From positions 31,221,989 through 31,285,988 of the forward strand of contig NC_092572.1 in assembly GCF_037975245.1 (NCBI RefSeq): a stretch of 64,000 bases of DNA. Direction: 5' to 3'. The number at the start of each line of letters is the position of its first letter. Positions within the stretch are counted from its first letter, which is position 1. Shown one piece after another: positions 12,269 to 22,541 of the stretch. The notes under the pieces were generated by a model. The model was not told the DNA's origin. It worked only from the letters and a program-made list of their open reading frames with translations, and made no database searches. The position numbers and the translations under genes were made by a program. This DNA comes from Apostichopus japonicus. Its lineage: Eukaryota > Echinodermata > Holothuroidea > Aspidochirotida > Stichopodidae.

Positions 12269-12866
12269 AATATCAGGCGCGTATCCAGGATTTTCTAACC
12301 CGGGGGGCGCGAATTACTATCTAAGCGGAGCGCCAACATCAGTTGGCGCGCAGCGTACAAGAAAATTTCTGGTTTTGATAACCCCCCAGATCACCGGAAA
12401 CGCCACTTCTCGGGCTTGAAAATGACCAACCAGATGTACACTTTTGGCCTGAGAACCAAGTATTTCCTAATTGTTTTTTTCCATCCATAACCTTTTTGAA
12501 GATTGTCAACCCGGCACACGTCATGTTCGACCTGATCGCATGTCCTGTGGGTCTTTGCTTTTGTAGGTGATACGTCGCGGCCCACAATACCCGTCAGCCC
12601 CACTTTTCAAGGTTTTAAGCCCCAAATTTGTTCAGAATTTGAAAATTCACATTTCTCGTGAATAAACTCACTTCAAAACATACCCATAATGTTGTACAAA
12701 ATTTCATCTATGGACAACCAATATAGAAAAAACTACCTTCAACCCCTAACAGACCGGTCAAAATTGCACGAGTAGAGGGAAATGTGATGCAGAATGTTGG
12801 TCAGAAATTTTCGAAAATTCAGACACAGTTAATTTATTGGTGTACAAATATTAAACCTCTTATAAC

Positions 12867-13285
12867 TATGGAACGCCAAAAGCGCAACGCATTTCGTTGC
12901 CTCGATCGATTTCGCCTCCTTCTATTTCGTTGCCTCCTTTTATTTCGTTGCCTCCTTCTATTTCGTTGCTTCGTTCTATTTTGCTGCCTCCTTCTATTTC
13001 GTTGCCTTCTTCTATTTCGTTGCCTTCTTCTATTTCGTTGCCTCCATTGATTTCGTTGCCTCCTTCTATTTTGCTGCCTCCACCTATTTCGTTGCCTCGT
13101 TCTACATCGTTGCCTCGTTCGATTTCGTTGCCTCGATTGAATTCGCCTGGTTATGTTAATTAGGTATTGCAGGCATGCATTGGTGGGCGGAGCTTTTTTT
13201 CTCCTTCGGTCGCGACGGGCCGGTTAACGCGAACGTTACCTGGTCGATCACAGTGCCTAGCACGTACTGAGCAGGCACATATAAC
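12867..13285. mobile_element. 419-bp insert unique to copy 1, with 18-bp minisatellite
   Basis: Copy 2 reads straight through this point (CTCTTATAACGGCTAT near 51065-51080). In copy 1 the same site is split, with TATAAC repeated at 12861-12866 and 13280-13285. The insert carries the 18-bp minisatellite at 12892-13145 and a unique GC-rich tail. I see no inverted repeats at its ends, so the mechanism is open. Confidence 0.7.
12892..13145. repeat. 18-bp minisatellite, about 14 copies
   Basis: Unit TCGTTGCCTCCTTCTATT and variants repeat every 18 bp. Because 18 is a multiple of three, two frames stay open with six-residue periods; these are not taken as proteins. Confidence 0.9.
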
Positions 13286-13368
13286 GGCTATTATAAAACT
13301 TGGTTGAAGGAAGTAGCAGATATTTCCGAAACCGAACACTACACACATAGGCGTAGGAGGCGCGGCGG

Positions 13369-13745
13369 CAGTGGCGAAGCTAGGGGTATTGGTCAGGAGG
13401 GGCGAGAATGGTCTGTAGGGGCGCTTTCGACACTATCTAAGCGGAGCGCCACTACTGGTTGGCGCGTAGCGCACAGACAAATTTTGAGTAAAGATACTCC
13501 CTAGATCGCCGGAAATGACCCTTTCAGGGCCTTGCTAATTTGCAGATAAACGAAGAATAGGGTGTCATCGCCAAATTACACCAACAAAATGTGAGAAATG
13601 TCAATAAATAGATGAGAGCGCAATAAAAAAGTCAATAATCTAGAATAAGTAAAAAGTGGTAAAGAGCTGAAAAAGGCGCCAGCAGTCCATTTGAGTCCTT
13701 CAGGGGGCGCATCCGCCCCCTGACCGTAAGGACGCTCCGCCACTG
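13369..13745. mobile_element. hAT-like MITE nested in copy 1 (377 bp)
   Basis: Ends CAGTGGCGAAGC and GCTCCGCCACTG (minus: CAGTGGCGGAGC), with an exact 8-bp duplication CGCGGCGG at 13361-13368 and 13746-13753. An 8-bp duplication and CAGTGGCG ends are typical of hAT elements. The same nested insertion is in copy 2 at 51166-51547 and the family recurs at 16687-17094. Confidence 0.9.
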
Positions 13746-14861
13746 CGCGGCGGGGGTGCAGCCCCTAATTCGCCATTACTAATGTAAAAGAAACTTTTGA
13801 CATAATTGGACCTCCATGCTTTTTTTACATCTACATGAGACATGTCGTTGTTTACATTAGCATCCCGCGGTATACTGCGCAATTTGAACGGACCGTACGG
13901 TACATGATGGCATGCGATGTAATAACCGATGCTTGCTTATATGATATTGACATTGACACGTTGAACGCGCGCGAAGGGCGCGAAAATTTTTGGTTATTTT
14001 TTCAGGCAAGTCGGACAGTTTTGAGGCTTTTCATCCTGGAACGCCATTTTCATGCTCACTGATATGATGTGATATCTGCTGTTTGCGTTACAAATTCGAA
14101 CAGGCGCGTAGCGAGGAATTTGCCAAGGAAGGGGCGAAGCCTGTAGGCAAATTATCTAAGCGTAGCGCCACCATAGGTTGGCGCGAAGCGTACAAGAAAA
14201 TTTTGGCCGAAAATGCCTCCCAGATCGCTGGAAATGGCACTACCCAGGACCATTTGTTAGCGCGAAGCGTACAAGCAAATTTTGGCTAAAAATGTCTCCC
14301 AGATCGCTGGAAATGACACTTCCCAGGCATTGTAAGTTGCATCTAAGCACTTTCTATTTTGAAATTACTTAGCGATATCATTTAAAAAAATGCTGAATGG
14401 GGGGGGGGTCACCCCCATCCCAAAATGCGTCATGTTCCCCGACGACACGGTCGAGTTCGAGAACAGCCACAGTTGGTTTCATAGCACAATTCTACACACG
14501 CGTTATGATAGACCATATATAGTATATATATAGTTCATTAGTGAGAGGGGAAAATGTCAAAAAATGGAGTTGCCGGTGTAAGGGGTAGGGTGAGGCACAC
14601 TTTTACGAAATCATTGATCCGTCACTGGCTACCCTTCAGCGCTGTAATGATGTCACTGTTCCGCTTTCTCTTCCCGGTGTCTTCGCGTTTTTCTTTTACT
14701 CCCTCCTTTTCTCCTTCTTCTCTCTTTCTTCTTTTTCTTTTCCCTTCCTTCCTCTCCTCCTCCTCTTTTTCCCCTCTTTTTTCTTCTCTTTTTTTCTCTC
14801 CTCTTTTTCTTACCGGGGGGCGCGCGCCCCCAACGCCCCCCCTGGATACGCACCTGAATAT

Positions 14862-15317
14862 CCAAATCCACGTTTCTCGTTCAATCCTGGGCGAAATACT
14901 ACCGTGACTTTGTGTAGTTCCATAGAGTTAGGTCTAGTTGAAACAGGCCTTGACCAGTAACATCCCACAATCACAAGACAGTCACTAACGAAATAAAACG
15001 TCCGATCGCTATATAGTACCGTTTTATTCCACTCCTTGGACCATGCAGATGCCGGAACAAACATAACAGACAATATAACACAATGTATCACGAACTCACG
15101 ATACTGGAATACAACAAATGAATTAGATAAATGCGATGAAATCCTAACATGACTATTTACATACCCTGTGGGAGTTGTAACTCACTACATGTACTAACAA
15201 TGCTACCCTATAGGCACGGTCTATATACACCGTCTGCATATGCGTGATATAATGTTACATGTAAGAACGGCCAGGGCGTGTTTACGAGGAGACTTGAAAG
15301 GGTCAATTTCACATTAG
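14862..15317. other. Non-coding intronic stretch
   Basis: No gene or repeat recognised between the composite element and the THAP-like fragment. Confidence 0.5.
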
Positions 15318-15581
15318 CTATGTACTCCGCCACAGCTGTCGAAAGTATATAAGTTTCTCAGAATGAGACATTTGCAGCATACACAGAGGCAGGGTTATGC
15401 ATGTGGACTCATGGGCATGAGATACTCCTGGTGCTGAAAAATTTTTCTTCGTGAGTCTCACAAAATTGATCCAAAGTCTACGGCGTTTTACGTCGGTTCT
15501 TCTACTCAGAAAGCTAAAAAAGCTGATGCTTTTTTTGGCCGAGGTATAACTACAACCTCCAACAACACAGAATTGTGGCAT
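15318..15581 (-). pseudogene. THAP-domain-like fragment
   Basis: From an ATG at 15579-15581 the minus strand reads MPQFCVVGGCSYTSAKK, then SFFSFLSRR and RRRLWINFVR, before stopping at 15318. M-P-x-x-C-x4-C, a later F-x-F and R-x-W match the first half of a THAP zinc-finger domain, a DNA-binding fold shared by transcription factors and transposases of the P and Kolobok groups. The second Cys-x2-His pair is not clear, so the domain is partial or continues in an unseen exon. Transposon remnant is the likeliest reading. Confidence 0.4.
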
Positions 15582-15647
15582 TTCGGGGGAAAAAGGAGTA
15601 ATATCGTTGATGTTTTTTTGGCAGCTCAGGTATACAACTTTACACAC

Positions 15648-16049
15648 TAAAAGTATTGTTGTGAGTGCGTTATACCAACAGTGACGTCACATGGTCACCT
15701 GGTGTCTTAGGAATGTTTCAGGAATGTCTGAAATAGGTTTCCTAAAAAGCTGACGTTTCTTCCCATTGTTCACGTATTTAACGTCGGAAATTGGTTAAGT
15801 TGATGATAGCAATGTTATTGGAGTGAGTTAAGGATTACATAAATACAAAATGGTGGGATTTTATATATATATGGGTGCTAGAAATATACCTACTTATTGC
15901 TATTGAGAAATTTAAGATATTCACCATAAAAACTATATTAATACGCTGGAATGCTCCTTAAAGTCTTCAGAGATGACGACTCACCCCTCTGTTACAGGAA
16001 TACATGTTAAAATTAATTCATTGATTTATATATTATATAACTAATGTTA
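15648..16049. other. Non-coding intronic stretch
   Basis: AT-rich DNA with a short TATATA run near 15860; nothing else is supported. Confidence 0.5.
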
Positions 16050-16310
16050 TATATAACTAATATAGTGTAGACATATCCCACATTGTTATCAAGGGTAGAC
16101 ATATCCCTTATTGTAATCTAGTGTAAACATCATATCCCTTATTGTAAGCTAGGGTAAACTTCATATCCCTTATTGTAAGCAAGTGTTAACTTCATATCCC
16201 TCCTTATAATATAGTGTGTAAACATCATATCCCATATTGCTATCTAGTGTAAACATCATATCCCATATCGTTATCTATAGTGTACACATTATGTATCTTA
16301 TTGTAACATA

Positions 16311-17412
16311 CAGTGGCGGCGGAACCGGGGGGGGGGGCTTGGGGGGGGGGGGCTCAGCCCCCCCAATGAAAAAGTTGAGGGGGCAAATGCATGATAAGCC
16401 CCCCCAGTATTTACCAAGGCTCCGAAACGTGCATCTGCCCATTTTTCAATGCATACTTGTCGATCTGTCCGATGCACACGTATACTTTATAGGTGTAATA
16501 ATTTTAGTAATTGCTGGGGGACCCTCGGCCCGTCCCCTAGCTATAGACCACATTGTCACCCCAACCGCGTCTTCACGCCCCGTGAAAAGTGGAAGCAGTG
16601 AGTGTGAGTACCGGTAAGCGTAACACAACTTCGTCTTAGGCCAATGACTTGCCTCATTTCAGCCAGTTCTCCAACATCCCCTTACTTAGTGGCGGAGCGT
16701 CCATATATACAGTCAGGGGGCGGATGCCCCCCCCCTCCCCTGACGGACTCAAATGGACTGCTGGCGCCCTTTTTAGCTTTTCACTACTTTTTACTTATTC
16801 GCGATTATTGACTATTTTATTGCGCTCTCATATACCTATTGACATTTGTCATATTCTGTTGGTGTAATTTTCCGACAAAATGGCGACGACACCTATTTAT
16901 TCTCCGTTTATCTGCAAATTAGCAAGGCCCGGAAAGGGTCATTTCCTGCAATCTAGGGAGCATTTTTACTCAAAAATTTTCTGTAAGCTCCGCGCCAACC
17001 TGTGGTGGCGCTCCGCTTAGATAGTGTCGAAAGCGCCCCTATAGACCATTCTTGCCCCCCCCCCACCTGACCAATACCCCTAGCTCCGCCACTGCCCTTA
17101 CTACACTCAAAAACGCCTTTGCGAGTACACTACGAGTAATAGCAACTCTTTTAAAACACCATCGAATATACAAATTACAATGTTTTTACAGACTTTAACG
17201 TGCGATCTGAGAAATTGCAGGCTTGAGACCCATATTTTAGGGCTAGGTATTCGCAGCATAAAACACTCGGGAAGTGCCGTTTCCGGCCATCTGGGGGTTT
17301 GAAAAAAAACCAAAATTTTCTTGTACGCTCCGCGCCAACCGATGGTGGCGCTCCGCTTAGATAGTCTCCACACATTAGCCCCCCCAATAATTTTTCCGTT
17401 CCGCCGCGCCTG
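16311..17412. mobile_element. hAT-like MITE carrying a nested MITE (1,102 bp)
   Basis: Ends CAGTGGCGGCGGAACCGGG and, on the minus strand, CAGGCGCGGCGGAACGG. An exact 8-bp duplication GTAACATA lies at 16303-16310 and 17413-17420. A related copy in the opposite orientation lies at 61354-61954. The inner MITE (16687-17094) is absent there. No coding capacity. Confidence 0.92.
16687..17094. mobile_element. Nested hAT-like MITE (408 bp)
   Basis: Ends TAGTGGCGGAGC (first base changed from C) and GCTCCGCCACTG, with an 8-bp duplication CCCTTACT at 16679-16686 and 17095-17102. It belongs to the same family as 13369-13745 and 51166-51547, here in reverse. The unoccupied target is seen on the minus strand at 61569-61576. 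Confidence 0.92.
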
Positions 17413-18095
17413 GTAACATAGTGTAAACATCATATCCCTTAATGTTATCTAGGGTAGACAAATCCCTCATTGTAATCCAGAGTAGACATATCCCTCGTTT
17501 TAATCCAGGGTGGACATATCCCTCATTTTATAAATAGACATATCCCTCGTTTTAATCCAGGATGGACATATCCCTCATTTTATAAATAGACATATCCCTC
17601 ATTTTAATTTAGGTGAGAGAAATCGCCTCATTGTTATCTAGGTTAAACATACCCCTTATTGTAATGTAGCATATACATACCCTTATTTTATCTAAGGTAG
17701 ACATACCCTTATTGTAATCTGGTTTAAACATATCCCTTTGTGTCATCTGGTGTAAACATCATATCCCCTTTTTGTCATCTGGTGTAGACCTATCCTTTAT
17801 TGCAACCTGGTGTAAGCATCATATCCCTTATTGTAATCTGGTGTAGACCTATCCCTTATTTAAGACTGGTGTAATATCATATCTCTTATTGTATTCTGGT
17901 GTAAACACCATATCCCCTATTGTTATCTAAGGTATGCGTATCCCTTATCGTAATCTAGTGTAAACATATCCCCTTTTGAAATCTAGTGGAAACATTTCCC
18001 TTAGTGTTATCTAGGCTGGACATATCTCTTATTGTAATATAAGGATGACATATCTCTTCTTGTAATATAGGGTAGATATTTCCCTTATCGCCATT

Positions 18096-19140
18096 ATAAA
18101 GTGTTGTTCTTCAATGAGTTTTAAGTTGCATCTGAGGAACTAACAGTCTACATCATTAAGGTACATTGTACAGTCACTTTAATTCATGGAATTCACTTGT
18201 TTACTTTACTCATTCTCAAAAAGTAAAAGTGTTATAAACATCCAACCTGCACTGTCAGCAGTGTGTTTTAATGTTCAACAACATTTCGATATTACATTTC
18301 AAGTGCCTAAAGTTATTCTTTAATTTAGCCTCTTGATTTACAATAGTCTTATTACTTAATTTGTTCGACGTTTGCTTTTGATTTACAAACAAATTTATTT
18401 AATTTTACATAAAATAAATACTTGTTAAACTGCATCACTGTAAAACTGGCCGCGATACAAGGAATTATGTATTTTGTATAAGGGGTTGCGAGGTTTGAAC
18501 GGGGCCATAAAAGTGGTGTTCAGTTGATCATCAGTTTTACTGTCATCATATACCTTCCTTACACGACATCCGTGTGTGTGGCTTTTGCTGCTTGGATGAA
18601 TCAATTCTGTATCATATGCCGTTCATATGACCAGAATGAAACTAATCGATGCTGTTAGCTCCGGAATATAATTTATATTGTTATACTGTTTTAGAAAAGG
18701 CCAATTTGTTAGGAAAAGGTTATTTTTTTATCTTGATGGCCCTTTAAAGCTGCCCTAAAAATTTCATCGGGACGCATCTGTTTGTGTGTGGCTCTTTTTT
18801 TTCCCAGTGAGAAAAAAATTACATCTTCGTTATCCATCTTTTTAAAACCAGATGATTAAAAACGTAATGGAACTGAAACATTTTATCTTCAATCTATAAA
18901 GATATCTTTTCATAAAACGTAAAAATGATAATATCAAATAACTACGAAACAATTATACGATACCACGGGGTAAACTCATTATGATCTTTAAATTTGTTTG
19001 TTGTGTTAACAGTGACTGTCATACAATGGTAGTAAAGTCCGTTATTAATTTAGTTTGCTGTGCAGGCTAAGTATATAGCGATAAAAATAGGCAAGCAAGT
19101 TCCTGATTAGAAAGGTAGGTTAGATGATTAATCTTGTCCC
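18096..19140. other. Non-coding intronic stretch
   Basis: AT-rich unique-looking DNA; I see no gene or repeat. Confidence 0.5.
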
Positions 19141-19146
19141 CTAATG

Positions 19147-19406
19147 GAGGGCAGGGTAGGAGCAGAGGGGTAGCTAGGGGAGGGGATAGGACCTTGAATA
19201 TTTGTATGCTACACCCAGTCATATACACTGGGCAGCAACTGAACTTCAGTGTAAAACAGGTGTACTTTTACTCTCTCTCTCAATACGCAAATATGACGTT
19301 AATACAAAATCATAAGATTTACTTATTCTGTACAGAGACTAACAGGGGAGGAGCAGAAGGGTGGCTACGGGAGGGGAATAGGCCCCCAAATATTTGTCTG
19401 CCACCC
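19147..19406. repeat. Direct repeat pair about 194 bp apart
   Basis: 19147-19213 and 19341-19406 share GGAGCAGA-GGGT, GCTA-GGGAGGGG, AATAGG/GATAGG, AATATTTGT and a CACCC end. Probably a duplicated transposon terminus. Confidence 0.55.
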
Positions 19407-19443
19407 TTGAAAGAATCTAAACTGGAGTGATAGAGATATACAC

Positions 19444-19525
19444 ATAGGCGTAGGAGGCGAGGGGGGGGGGGGGCTGCAGACCCCCCAACCAAAAATTTTT
19501 GTGAAAATTCGGGCAATATGCTGAG
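19444..19525. mobile_element. hAT-like terminus fragment
   Basis: CATAGGCGTAGGAGGCG followed by a long G-run, a GCTGCAG block and CCCCCC is the same type of end as the complete element at 19660-20433, but no matching right end or target duplication was found. Confidence 0.4.
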
Positions 19526-19659
19526 AATTTTTCGGGCACCTACTGAAAGAAAAATAATTTGCAATGTGTTTTTCAATGGTTAAACTGATGTTATTATGAT
19601 CATTATTATTGTAACAACTTCCCCAATAATTGTAACCAATATGGAAGGGTGATAACACG

Positions 19660-20433
19660 CATAGGCGTACAAGGCGGTGGGGGGGGGGGCAGGGGAGAGC
19701 GTTTTGTGTTATTTGTTTTGTGATATTAATATAGGCCTAAAATTTTCTTATTTACCATCATGAGGCCCGAATATTTTCCGTGTAACACCACCGATTATCG
19801 ACATCTTTGGCCACAGAAAAAATCGCAGTAATAATTTTTTTCTTTTTCTAACTAGTCAATTGTATACCTGGACATCCCCGACATGAGTGTATATAAGAAA
19901 CATTTTCTTTTTCATGGATGGTGGGGGAGGGGGGGGGGAGTGCCTACAAGCCTAGAAGTACAGGTTTATGTTATTCTTTGTTATTTTTCATACTTTTTTG
20001 TGAGACAAATTGCAGTCTCACCCGACACAGCGACATTATCCCGCCTACGTGTCGTTGAACAATGATTGTTTTTTCTGGAGGTAGCTGAGTACTGTGTTAA
20101 ATAATAAATAAGGTAACTAAATAGGAGCTTAAAAATTATACTGTCCTATTTTTTCCCCTTCAAAGTGATGTTACCATTTTTTCTTCTTCTAATTTACCAA
20201 ATTTTTGGGGAAGTATAAATTTCTAACACATGAGACTATAAAATAAAGAATGTTTAGATGCAACTTGCAAGGCCTCAAAAGTGCCATTTCCGGCAATCTG
20301 AGAGTCATTTTTTGCCCAAAATTTCTTGTACACTACGCGCCAACCGATGGTGGCGCTCCGCTTAGATAGTGTCACGGGAACTTTCGGGCACAAAAAATTC
20401 TGCCCAAAACTGAAATGGTCCTGTACGCCTATG
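19660..20433. mobile_element. hAT-like MITE (774 bp)
   Basis: Ends CATAGGCGTAC and GTACGCCTATG are perfect 11-bp inverted repeats. An exact 8-bp duplication ATAACACG lies at 19652-19659 and 20434-20441. It carries one copy of the shared hairpin module in minus orientation (about 20268-20368). Non-coding. Confidence 0.9.
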
Positions 20434-20858
20434 ATAACACGGCAACAATGTTATTGGCATGCGGTGTAATAACCGATGCATGCCTATATGGACATTAAGG
20501 TGTTGAACGCTCGCGGAGCACACAAACAATTTGGGCCATTTCGGTTTGGGGGGGGGGGGCAGATCTCATCCCGAGCGTTCATTCTGGTCCCCTGGCCTCT
20601 TGCTAACTTGAGGTACCTCAATTTTTATGTAGAAAAAAGGCACATGCCCCCACCCCCCACCCCCGGTTCCACCATCCTTGGTCCAGGTATACAATTGACA
20701 AGTTAGAAAAAAATGATCGTGCAAAAAGGCGTGGTAGCTCAGATGAACTGCGCTTACGGTTGTGTTACAAGGAAATATTCAGGCATCATGATGCTAAATA
20801 AAGAAAATCATGGAATTGTCGGTTAAAAATTTGAGAAAGATTCGGACAAGCTACTGCA

Positions 20859-20862
<4 letters not shown>

Positions 20863-20941
<79 letters not shown>
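20863..20941. repeat. (TA)n microsatellite, left block
   Basis: About 40 TA dinucleotides. With the block at 22151-22257 it flanks the element at 20994-22150, so the two were probably one microsatellite that took an insertion. Confidence 0.95.
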
Positions 20942-20948
<7 letters not shown>

Positions 20949-20993
20949 AAAATGCGGGCAGCCTACGAGAAAAAAAAAAATATATATATATAT

Positions 20994-22150
20994 TAGTGTT
21001 TACACGGGTCCAAAAATCGGGAACCGGGTACCCGAGAGCCGTTACCCGTCGGGTATCCGGGTACCCGGAAAAAATTGTTTACCCTCGAGTATCACGATTT
21101 TCAAGAAATGACAAATTGGATGCTATTATAAATGAATCATATTCTCTACTGACAATGTTTCATATTAAAAAATGTAGGTGTAATTAGATAAGGTATAAAA
21201 CCTTCCTCAATAATTTCTATTTGCTATTGTTTCTTTCACTAACTTGTTTATAACTTCATATAATTAACATTACTACTAACATCGCACTGCCGTCGCTGAT
21301 TATGCTTGCTCTCCACGTCTATTGATCACACCATATGAATATCCAATTTTAGGCTCGTAAACAGTTGTTACTACTACTATCGATTATGCAGGCCCAGGGT
21401 TCGCATAAGCCGCGAGATTTCGCGATTCGCGCAATTTCATCGCATTTGTAATAAACGATTAGTAAACAGCCACTTGCGATTATTATTTTTTAGTTATCCT
21501 GTCTATAATCCGTAAACATCTCGTAAAATTTCTTGTTAGCCTTTCCTACCATGAAACAAACGAATGAATAAATAATAATTTCTTCCACATGGTAGCCTAA
21601 CACCACACTAAGTCAATGAGAAATCTAGCTAGGCCTAACCATGTTTATTCGCTGAAATTGTGACGCAGTTATAAGATATCCATGGATATTTTCATAATTG
21701 TTGTTACGTTCGACCACATGGTTGCCTAACACCACACTAAGTCAATGAGGGAAATCTAGCCTATACCGCTGAAATTGTGACGCAGTTATAAGATATCTAT
21801 GGAATAATTTCGTTATTGCTGTTATCTTCGACACATGGTAGCCTAACACCACACTAAGTCAATGGGAAATCTGCCTAACCATCGGTGTGCAAAAAAAATT
21901 CACACTTTGCGTAGGATTCGGGTAATAATTTAAGAACCGGGTAGTATGGCGTCGGGCGGGTACCTTCGTTATTGCTGTTATCTTCGACCACATGGTAGCC
22001 TAACAACACACTAAGTCAATGGGAAATCTGCCTAACCGTCGATTTGCCATTTTTTTTTATTTAAATCACACTACGTAGGATTCGGGTAATAAATTAGGAA
22101 CCGGGTAGTATCGCGTCGGGCGGGTACCCGGATAACCCGTCCAAACACTA
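20994..22150. mobile_element. hAT-like element inserted in a (TA)n microsatellite
   Basis: Left end TAGTGTTTACACGGG and right end (minus strand) TAGTGTTTGGACGGG, each followed within 30 bp by GGGTACCCG. ATATATAT flanks both sides, consistent with an 8-bp duplication but not provable inside TA repeats. Inside are four copies of ACATGGTAGCCTAACA-type sequence (about 21586, 21715, 21832, 21989) and two copies of a GTAGGATTCGGGTAATAA block (21911 and 22075). No coding capacity. Confidence 0.8.
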
Positions 22151-22276
<126 letters not shown>

Positions 22277-22301
22277 CCTCTTAGGCTGCCCGATTTTTCA
22301 G

Positions 22302-22384
22302 GACTTTTGCCCGAATTTTTTGTCCTCCGGAAATTTGGGGGCAGTCTGCCCCCTGCCCCCCCCCCCGCCTCGTACGCCTATGCT
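22302..22384 (-). mobile_element. hAT-like terminus fragment, inverted
   Basis: On the minus strand this starts CATAGGCGTACGAGGCGGG followed by a G-run, like the ends at 19444 and 19660. The matching other end was not found. Sequence next to it (GAAAAATCGGGCAGCCTA on the minus strand) also occurs forward at about 20945-20966, on the far side of the TA-embedded element. Confidence 0.45.
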
Positions 22385-22541
22385 GAACAGGTTCTGGTAC
22401 CTCCTTCTGTCGGTACTGAAAACATGACATCATTTAAAGTAAAATGACAAAACAAAATTGTTGACTGACCACAGCTTACTTTAAACAGTCAAGTTGATAT
22501 AACTAATCATGTGAAATCAGATGTATGGTCACCTGACCTAA

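Larger units (their letters stand above)
12274..14856. mobile_element. Composite TIR element, copy 1 (2,583 bp)
   Basis: Ends are CAGGCGCGTATCCAGG and, on the minus strand, CAGGTGCGTATCCAGG. The element is flanked by AATAT on both sides (12269-12273 and 14857-14861), a 5-bp target duplication. A second copy lies at 50483-52686 with a different 5-bp duplication. No transposase frame is present, so it is non-autonomous. CAGG ends recall hAT elements; most have 8-bp duplications, so a 5-bp lineage is possible. It carries a nested MITE (13369-13745) and several copies of a shared hairpin module, and ends in a pyrimidine-rich tract (14660-14810). Only copy 1 has the extra 419-bp insert at 12867-13285. 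Confidence 0.85.
16050..18095. repeat. Degenerate 30-35-bp minisatellite, split by a MITE
   Basis: Units of the type GTGTAAACATCATATCCC followed by TTATTGTAATCTA recur at 16050-16310 and resume at 17413-18095. The MITE at 16311-17412 sits between the two halves, and its 8-bp target duplication is itself repeat sequence. Copies differ in length and sequence, so the array is old. Confidence 0.85.

Noticed and set aside
12784-13163. Two 88-codon frames with six-residue repeats
   Set aside because: By-product of the 18-bp minisatellite.
14554-14907. 117-codon frame and its minus-strand shadow (also 52411-52734)
   Set aside because: Spans the pyrimidine-rich end of the composite transposon; low-complexity Ser/Phe/Leu on one strand and Lys/Arg/Glu on the other.
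20810-21187. 125-codon frame on the plus strand
   Set aside because: Made of a TA microsatellite read as IYIYIY plus transposon end sequence.
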